Below are positions 59,018 through 64,000 of a stretch of 64,000 nucleotides of DNA, in pieces. Numbering within the stretch: the stretch's first letter is position 1; the number at the start of each line of letters is the position of its first letter. The notes beneath the pieces are model-generated. The model made no database searches. It was not told where the DNA came from and worked only from the letters and a program-made list of their open reading frames with translations. The translations under genes and the position numbers were made by a program. This stretch comes from Roseococcus sp. SYP-B2431 (GTDB taxonomy: Bacteria > Pseudomonadota > Alphaproteobacteria > Acetobacterales > Acetobacteraceae), in assembly GCF_004336745.1 (NCBI RefSeq), contig NZ_SJXD01000011.1, positions 744,001 through 808,000 of the forward strand, written 5' to 3'.

Positions 59018-59392
59018 CTACGAAGCGTCGCCGTCGGGCCGGCGTCGGGCGGATGCCGGCACACCCTGGCTCTGCTCCAGCCGGTCGCGATGCAGGGCCG
59101 CCCTCGCCACCAGCATCAGGGTCACCGGCGTGGTCAGCAGGACGAGGATGGCGATCGCGATCTCGTGCAGGACGAGCCGCGTCTGCAGCACCGAGAAGAA
59201 GATCATCGAGGCGAGCAGGATGCAGCTCATGCCGTAGGAAGCGCCGAGGGTCGGCGCATGCAGGCGCTCGTAGAAGGTTTTCAGCCGCAGCATGCCGAGC
59301 GAGCCGACCAGCGTCAGGCCTGCCCCGGCCAGCAGCAGCAGCGCCACCGGCACCGCGGCGAACCAGGGGAGCTCGGCCGCCTGCGTCATCAT
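59018..59392 (-). CDS. mrpG: Mrp (Mnh/Pha) antiporter subunit G
   Basis: A 124-residue subunit with three membrane segments. The L-G-M-L-R-L-K-T-F-Y-E-R-L-H-A-P-T motif identifies MrpG. Its ATG overlaps the mrpF stop by four bases. It is the last gene of the reverse-strand operon mrpAB-C-D-E-F-G, a multi-subunit Na+ or K+/H+ antiporter. Confidence 0.94.
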   Translation of the reverse strand: MMTQAAELPWFAAVPVALLLLAGAGLTLVGSLGMLRLKTFYERLHAPTLGASYGMSCILLASMIFFSVLQTRLVLHEIAIAILVLLTTPVTLMLVARAALHRDRLEQSQGVPASARRRPDGDAS

Positions 59393-59670
59393 TCGATCAC
59401 CTCGCCGCGCATGAGGAACTTGGCCAGCGCCGCCGTGCTGACGAAGCCGAGCAGCGCGATCACCAGCGCCGCCTCGAAGAAGACCGAAGTGCCGGAGCGG
59501 ATCCCGAAGGTGATCAGCAGCAGCGTCGCGTTCACATAGGCCGTGTCGAGGCCGACCACCCGGTCCTGCGCGCGCGGGCCGCGCAGCACGCGCCAGGAGG
59601 CGCAGACCATGGCCGCGCCGAGCATCAGCTGGGCGAGGAGGAGCGACCAGCTCAGCAGCGTCACCGTCAT
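59389..59670 (-). CDS. mrpF: Mrp antiporter subunit F
   Basis: A 93-residue three-helix protein with R-V-L-R-G-P-R-A-Q-D-R-V-V-G-L-D, the MrpF/PhaF signature. The ATG at 59670 overlaps the mrpE stop by four bases. Confidence 0.93.
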   Translation of the reverse strand: MTVTLLSWSLLLAQLMLGAAMVCASWRVLRGPRAQDRVVGLDTAYVNATLLLITFGIRSGTSVFFEAALVIALLGFVSTAALAKFLMRGEVIE

Positions 59671-60152
59671 GCGAAGATCTCCATCAGCGGCTGCGCGTAG
59701 CGATCCTGGACGAGGCGGACCCACTCCTCCTCCTCGCCGACATCGAGCACATGGAGCAGGAGCCAGCCCTCCTCGGCGTCGAACTCCACCCAGGCCGAGC
59801 CCGGCGTGGCGGTGAGGATGCCGGCGAGCACCGCCAGCGCCTGCGGCTCGCGCAGCGCGAGCGGAATCCGGATGAAGCCGGCCTGCCGATCCTTGTTCAA
59901 CCCGAGGATGATGCGCGTGACGGCGAGGTTGGAGCGGGCCACGTCCACCAGCACCGTGCCGGCCAGCCGCAGGGCGAGGCCCGGCCGCCGGAGCCTCGGC
60001 TGGCCGGGATCGAGCAGCGCCAGCGCCCAGCCGCCCAGCAGCGCGACCACGAGGCCGACCAGGGCCGGCCCGGGCTCGACCGTCCCGTTGAGCAGCAGCC
60101 AGAGCAGGAAAAGGCAGCCCGAGACCACCGGATGGGGCAGCAACCGCCTCAT
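59667..60152 (-). CDS. mrpE: Mrp antiporter subunit E
   Basis: A 161-residue subunit with two N-terminal membrane helices and a soluble C-terminal part. S-N-L-A-V-T-R-I-I-L and L-T-A-T-P-G-S-A-W-V-E are MrpE marks. Overlaps mrpD and mrpF by four bases each. Confidence 0.93.
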   Translation of the reverse strand: MRRLLPHPVVSGCLFLLWLLLNGTVEPGPALVGLVVALLGGWALALLDPGQPRLRRPGLALRLAGTVLVDVARSNLAVTRIILGLNKDRQAGFIRIPLALREPQALAVLAGILTATPGSAWVEFDAEEGWLLLHVLDVGEEEEWVRLVQDRYAQPLMEIFA

Positions 60153-61753
60153 GGCCCGCGCCCCAGAACCTGCTGCACCATCTCCTGCGGCGCGTGGAGC
60201 GCGGCGGCGGTCGCCTGCATGTAGCGCATCACCGGCCCCGCCGCCGCCGTCATGCCGAGGCAGACGAAGAGCAGCAGCAGCACCGGCGCGATCTCGATGG
60301 CGCCGACCCGCGGCACCGCGCGGTCCGAGGCGGCCCAGATGTTGCGGATGCCGGCGCGCGCCATCGCGACGACGGTCGCGAAGCCGGAGACGATCAGCGC
60401 GATCAGCAGCGCCCAGCCGCCGGGCGGGACCAGGGCCGGGCCCTCCGAGAGCCCGGCGGGGTTGAGGATGCCGGTGAGCATGGCGAATTTCGCGATGAAG
60501 CCGGGGAGCGGCGGCAGTCCCGCCAGCAGCAGCGCGCAGCAGAGGAAGCAAGCGCCCAGCACGGCCATGGTGGCGGGGATCGGGACACCGGCCGCGTCGT
60601 CCTCCACATCCTCCTCCTCGCCGTCGCCGAAGGCCTCGAGCGTCACGGCCAGGACGTCGGCGCCCACCTCGCGGCCCCGCTCCAGCAGTTCGACCAGCAG
60701 GAAGAAGGCGCCGATCGCGAGCGCCGAACTCACCAGGTAGAAGAGCGCGCCGCCCGTCACGGCCGCCTGCCCCGCCCCCACGGCCGCCAGCAGCGTGCCC
60801 GACGAGATGAGCACGCTGGCCCCCGCCAGCCGCGGCAGGTCCTGCGTGGCGAGCACGCTGACGGCCCCGAAGGCGATGGTCGCGATCCCGCCCGCCATCA
60901 CCCAGGTGCCGCCGAAGCCGGCCGAGGCGCCGGCCTCCGGCCCGAAGAGCAGCAGCACCAGCCGCAGCACGGCATAGATGCCGACCTTGCTCATCATCGA
61001 GAAGATCGCGGCCGAGGGCGGGCTGGCGGCCGCATAGGTCGGCATCAGCCAGAAGCCCAGCGGCCACATCGCCGCTTTGGCCAGGAAGGCGATGCCCAGG
61101 ATGGCCGCCCCCGCTTCCAGCAGCGGCCGGTTCGCGGCGGGCATCGAGGGGATGCGGGCCGCGAGGTCGGCCATGTTCAGCGTGCCGGCCACGCCGTAGA
61201 TCATGCTCACCCCGATCAGGAAGAGCAGCGAAGCCGCCAGGTTGATCGAGATGTAGTGCAGCCCCGCCTTGACCCGCGCCACGCCCGAGCCGTGCAGCGC
61301 GAGCCCGTAGGAGGCGGCCAGCAGCACCTCGAAGAAGACGAAGAGGTTGAACAGGTCGCCGGTCAGGAAGGCGCCGTTCAGCCCCATCAGCTGGAACTGC
61401 AGGAGGGCGTGGAAATGCGCGCCCATCCGCTGCCAGCGCGGCAGCGCGTAGAGCAGCGCGGCCAGGCCGAGCAGCGAGGTCAGGACCAGCAGCAGGGCGG
61501 AGAGCCGGTCCAGCATCAGGACGATGCCAAAGCTCGTGGGCCAGTTGCCCAGCCGATAGACGCCGATGGCCGTGCCGCCGGCATGCGCCTGCAGCGCGAG
61601 GGCGATGCCGACGCCCAGCATCACGAGGATGGAGGCGATACCCATCGCCGCCTTCAGCCGCGACCGCTGCTCGTCCAGCGCGATCATCATCGCGCCGACG
61701 ATCAGCGGCAGCGCGATCGGCAGGACCATGAGGTGCTGCTGCCAGCCGGTCAT
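60149..61753 (-). CDS. mrpD: Mrp antiporter subunit D
   Basis: A 534-residue proton-translocating subunit related to complex I NuoM/N. Fourteen membrane helices are expected; functional segments include F-V-F-F-E-V-L-L-A-A-S-Y and an A-F-L-A-K-A-A-M-W-P-L-G-F-W-L lysine helix. An acidic cytoplasmic loop (G-D-G-E-E-E-D-V-E-D-D) near residue 405 is more charged than usual. The ATG at 61753 overlaps the mrpC stop by four bases. Confidence 0.94.
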   Translation of the reverse strand: MTGWQQHLMVLPIALPLIVGAMMIALDEQRSRLKAAMGIASILVMLGVGIALALQAHAGGTAIGVYRLGNWPTSFGIVLMLDRLSALLLVLTSLLGLAALLYALPRWQRMGAHFHALLQFQLMGLNGAFLTGDLFNLFVFFEVLLAASYGLALHGSGVARVKAGLHYISINLAASLLFLIGVSMIYGVAGTLNMADLAARIPSMPAANRPLLEAGAAILGIAFLAKAAMWPLGFWLMPTYAAASPPSAAIFSMMSKVGIYAVLRLVLLLFGPEAGASAGFGGTWVMAGGIATIAFGAVSVLATQDLPRLAGASVLISSGTLLAAVGAGQAAVTGGALFYLVSSALAIGAFFLLVELLERGREVGADVLAVTLEAFGDGEEEDVEDDAAGVPIPATMAVLGACFLCCALLLAGLPPLPGFIAKFAMLTGILNPAGLSEGPALVPPGGWALLIALIVSGFATVVAMARAGIRNIWAASDRAVPRVGAIEIAPVLLLLFVCLGMTAAAGPVMRYMQATAAALHAPQEMVQQVLGRGP

Positions 61754-62091
61754 CGCGGCGGCCTCCCGTCCACATGGTCGCCGCCGGTCAGGCCGCGCGC
61801 CGCCAGCATGACGACCAGGAACAGCGCCGTGGTGGCGAAGCCGATCACGATGGCGGTCAGCACCAGCGACTGCGGCAGCGGGTCGGCGAAGGTGGCCGGG
61901 TCGCCCGAGCTGCCCGGCTCCAGGATCGGCGGCGCGCCGATCGGGAAGCGGCCCATGCTGAAGATGAAGAGGTTCACCGCATAGGAGAGCAGCGAGAGCC
62001 CGATGATGAGCTGGAAGGTGCGCGGCCGCATGAGCAGCCACACGCCCGAGCCGCCCAGGACGCCGATGGCGAGCGCGAGGATCAGCTCCAT
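61750..62091 (-). CDS. mrpC: Mrp antiporter subunit C
   Basis: A 113-residue NuoK-like subunit with three helices. L-I-I-G-L-S-L-L-S-Y-A-V-N-L-F-I-F and Q-S-L-V-L-T-A-I-V-I-G are typical. Its ATG overlaps the mrpAB stop by one base. Confidence 0.94.
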   Translation of the reverse strand: MELILALAIGVLGGSGVWLLMRPRTFQLIIGLSLLSYAVNLFIFSMGRFPIGAPPILEPGSSGDPATFADPLPQSLVLTAIVIGFATTALFLVVMLAARGLTGGDHVDGRPPR

Positions 62092-64000
62092 CAGTCTTCC
62101 CCTGCCCTGGCATAGGCCTCGGGCGGCGGCGGCGGCGCCGCGCGCTGGCTCCGCACCGACTGGTGCGCGAGCGCGATCAGGATCAGCACCGTCGCCCCGA
62201 AGACGAGGGCGAAGACGCCCAGGTCGAAAATCACCGCGGTGGCCAGCGGCAGCTTCCCGAGCACGCCCAGATCCGCATAGGCGAAGTAGGAGGTCAGGAA
62301 GGGCCGGCCGAAGGCGATGGCGGCCGCGCCGGTGCCCGCGGCGAGCAGCAGCCCGACGCCCATCCAGCGCAGCGGCAGCACGCGCAGATGGTCCTCCACC
62401 CAGCGCGTCCCGCCGGCCATGTATTGCAGCAGGATGCCGATCGCCAGCATCAGCCCGGCCGCGAAGCCGCCGCCCGGCTGGTCGTGCCCGCGCAGCAGCA
62501 GGTAGATCGCGACCGCGACGATGACCGGAAAGAGAAGCCGCATGGTCACCGCCGGGATGGCCAGCCAGTCGCGCGCCTCGCCCTGCTGCTGGTCCGGCAC
62601 GCCCACGCTCTCGGGCGCCGGCCGGAAGCGGCGCAGCAGGGCGAAGACCGTCAGCGCCACGATGCCGAGCACGACAATCTCGCCCATCGTGTCGAAGCCG
62701 CGGAAATCGACCAGGATCACGTTCACCACATTGGTCCCCCCGCCCTCGGTATAGGCGCGCTCCAGGAAGTGCCGGGAGATGCCGTCGGGCGAGGCCCGGG
62801 TCATGGTGGCATAGGAGATGGCCGTCAGCCCCGCGCCGGCGGCGACGGCGATGGCGAAGTCGCGCAGCCGGCGAAGCCGGGCCAGCAGCTCGCCCGAGCC
62901 CGCGATCTCAATCCGCCGAGGCAGCCAGCGCAGGCCGAGCAGGAGCAGCACCCCGCTCACGATCTCCACCAGGAGCTGCGTGACCGCGAGGTCCGGCGCC
63001 GAGAACCAGACGAAGGTGAGGCTGGTGACCAGCCCGGCGCCGCCGAGCAGCATCACCGCGGCGAAGCGGTGGTACTTGGCCTGGTAGGCCGCGGCGACGG
63101 CGCAGGCGCCGCCCATCAGCCACATGAGCGCGACCACGGGATCGACCGGGGTGAGCTTCACCTCCCCCGCCGTCAGCCCGTGCGGCAGCAGCGCGAGGGT
63201 GGCCGCGAGGAAGGCGATGCAGACCATGAGGCGCAGCTGCATCTGCAGCCGGTCAGTGGCCATCAGCCGCTCGGCCGCGCGGGCGAAGCGCCAGGAGAGG
63301 AAGACCATCACCTGGTCGAAGACGCGGCGGCCGTCCAGCCCGCTCAGCAGCGGCGTGCCGTCGATGCCGGCGTTCAGGTGCCGGTACAGCAGGCGGTAGA
63401 GCGCGACGCCGCCGGCCAGCGCGACGAGGCTCATCACGAGCGGCAGGTTGAAGCCGTGCCAGACGGCCAAGCTGTATTCCGGCGTGGCATCGCCCAGGAT
63501 CGAGCGGACCGCGATGTCGAGCAGCGGGCCGATGGTCGCCGATGGCAGGATGCCGACGACCATGCAGGTGAAGACCAGGATCTCCACCGGCACCCGCATG
63601 AATTGCGGCGGCTCGTGCGGGCGCTTGGGCAGGTCGTCCGTCTCGGGCCCGAAGAAGGCGCCATGAATGAAGCGCAGGGAATAGGTCACGGCGAATATCC
63701 CCGCGATGGTTGCCGCAACCGGGAGGATGACCCGCATCATGATGGGTATGTTCGCGGCCGTCAGCGCCTCGGCGAAGAACATCTCCTTCGAGATGAAGCC
63801 GTTGAGCAGCGGCACGCCGGCCATGGCCGCGGCCGCCACCAGCGCGAGCCGCGCCGTGAAAGGCATGGATTCGTTGAGGCCGGACAGACGCCGGATGTCG
63901 CGCGTGCCCGTCTCGTGGTCGATGATCCCGGCGGCCATGAAGAGCGACGCCTTGAAGGTCGCGTGGTTCATGGTGTGGAAGACGGCGGCCACCATCGCGA
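62091..64000 (-). CDS. mrpA: Mrp antiporter fused subunit A/B, N-terminal part missing
   Basis: Truncated by the window edge; at least 636 codons are inside. The first visible part, with N-H-A-T-F-K-A-S-L-F-M-A-A-G, belongs to the NuoL-like half of MrpA. Late in the protein comes an MrpB domain (L-L-F-P-V-I-V-A-V-A-I-Y, then R-G-H-D-Q-P-G-G-G-F-A-A-G and F-D-L-G-V-F). The fusion of MrpA and MrpB is the PhaAB arrangement of alphaproteobacteria. The methionine at 63995 is internal. Confidence 0.93.
   Translation of the reverse strand, partial: AMVAAVFHTMNHATFKASLFMAAGIIDHETGTRDIRRLSGLNESMPFTARLALVAAAAMAGVPLLNGFISKEMFFAEALTAANIPIMMRVILPVAATIAGIFAVTYSLRFIHGAFFGPETDDLPKRPHEPPQFMRVPVEILVFTCMVVGILPSATIGPLLDIAVRSILGDATPEYSLAVWHGFNLPLVMSLVALAGGVALYRLLYRHLNAGIDGTPLLSGLDGRRVFDQVMVFLSWRFARAAERLMATDRLQMQLRLMVCIAFLAATLALLPHGLTAGEVKLTPVDPVVALMWLMGGACAVAAAYQAKYHRFAAVMLLGGAGLVTSLTFVWFSAPDLAVTQLLVEIVSGVLLLLGLRWLPRRIEIAGSGELLARLRRLRDFAIAVAAGAGLTAISYATMTRASPDGISRHFLERAYTEGGGTNVVNVILVDFRGFDTMGEIVVLGIVALTVFALLRRFRPAPESVGVPDQQQGEARDWLAIPAVTMRLLFPVIVAVAIYLLLRGHDQPGGGFAAGLMLAIGILLQYMAGGTRWVEDHLRVLPLRWMGVGLLLAAGTGAAAIAFGRPFLTSYFAYADLGVLGKLPLATAVIFDLGVFALVFGATVLILIALAHQSVRSQRAAPPPPPEAYARAGED

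Noticed and set aside
60194-61984. 596-codon plus-strand frame over the mrp genes
   Set aside because: Composition is the antisense image of membrane helices; the reverse strand encodes overlapping mrp subunits.
1-64000. CRISPR array, prophage, transposase or toxin-antitoxin pair
   Set aside because: No regularly spaced direct repeats, no transposase, integrase or phage structural motifs, and no small toxin/antitoxin-like pair were seen.

Overview
The window is about 70 percent GC, densely packed, and reads as one chromosomal stretch of an alphaproteobacterium. The gene set points to the Acetobacteraceae (a Roseomonas-like organism). The evidence is the block pcm - tolC - popZ-like - valS, FlaF beside a short flagellin, two tripartite-tricarboxylate (Bug) receptors in the first 7.5 kb, and long runs of genes joined by 1-4 bp stop/start overlaps. 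The family assignment is an inference from gene content; no rRNA or phylogenetic marker was compared. No insertion sequence, prophage, CRISPR array or plasmid function is visible. No gene-free stretch exceeds 300 bases; the longest is 10021-10256.

Layout. 1-7541: a catabolic island with two Bug solute receptors (the first cut by the window edge), an SDR oxidoreductase, an arabonate-dehydratase-like IlvD/Edd enzyme and a mandelate-racemase-type enolase, interrupted by a reverse-strand trio (69-residue protein, amidase, DUF2064 transferase). 7572-10020: a murein pair (L,D-transpeptidase and DUF882 peptidase) and a 58-residue membrane protein. 10257-23354: a ten-gene reverse operon, livG - long-chain acyl-CoA ligase - livH - livM - binding protein - livF - acyl-CoA synthetase - isovaleryl-CoA dehydrogenase - mccB - mccA. 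It couples a branched-chain-type ABC importer to CoA activation and the first steps of leucine/isovalerate breakdown. 23409-29929: a GDPD, then a flagellin locus holding a TPR-GT41 glycosyltransferase, a TPR-methyltransferase, FlaF, flagellin and a further methyltransferase-like gene.

29997-37752: housekeeping genes, namely ilvD, valS, a PopZ-like protein, TolC, Pcm and tRNA-Cys. 37774-44399: two paralogous SLC13/RCK transporters, an AbgT transporter and an M20 peptidase. 44564-48459: Bcp peroxiredoxin, an Asp/Glu racemase-like protein, a secreted unknown, an MFS transporter and two tandem globins, the second of which has lost the proximal-histidine segment. 48605-51254: the queuosine operon queA-tgt-queF. 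51315-58978: a UDP-sugar epimerase, an OpuC/OsmF-type ABC importer, egtB-egtD for ergothioneine, a DUF427 protein and a GST-like protein. 59018-64000: a reverse Mrp (Mnh/Pha) cation/proton antiporter operon, with a fused MrpAB subunit running off the window end.

The observations I rate highest are the globin lacking its heme-ligand segment, the flagellin-modification locus, the 17/18 inverted repeat that brackets the mccB-mccA spacer, and the large transporter-to-leucine-catabolism operon. I see no gene set that is clearly a new defence or mobile system.
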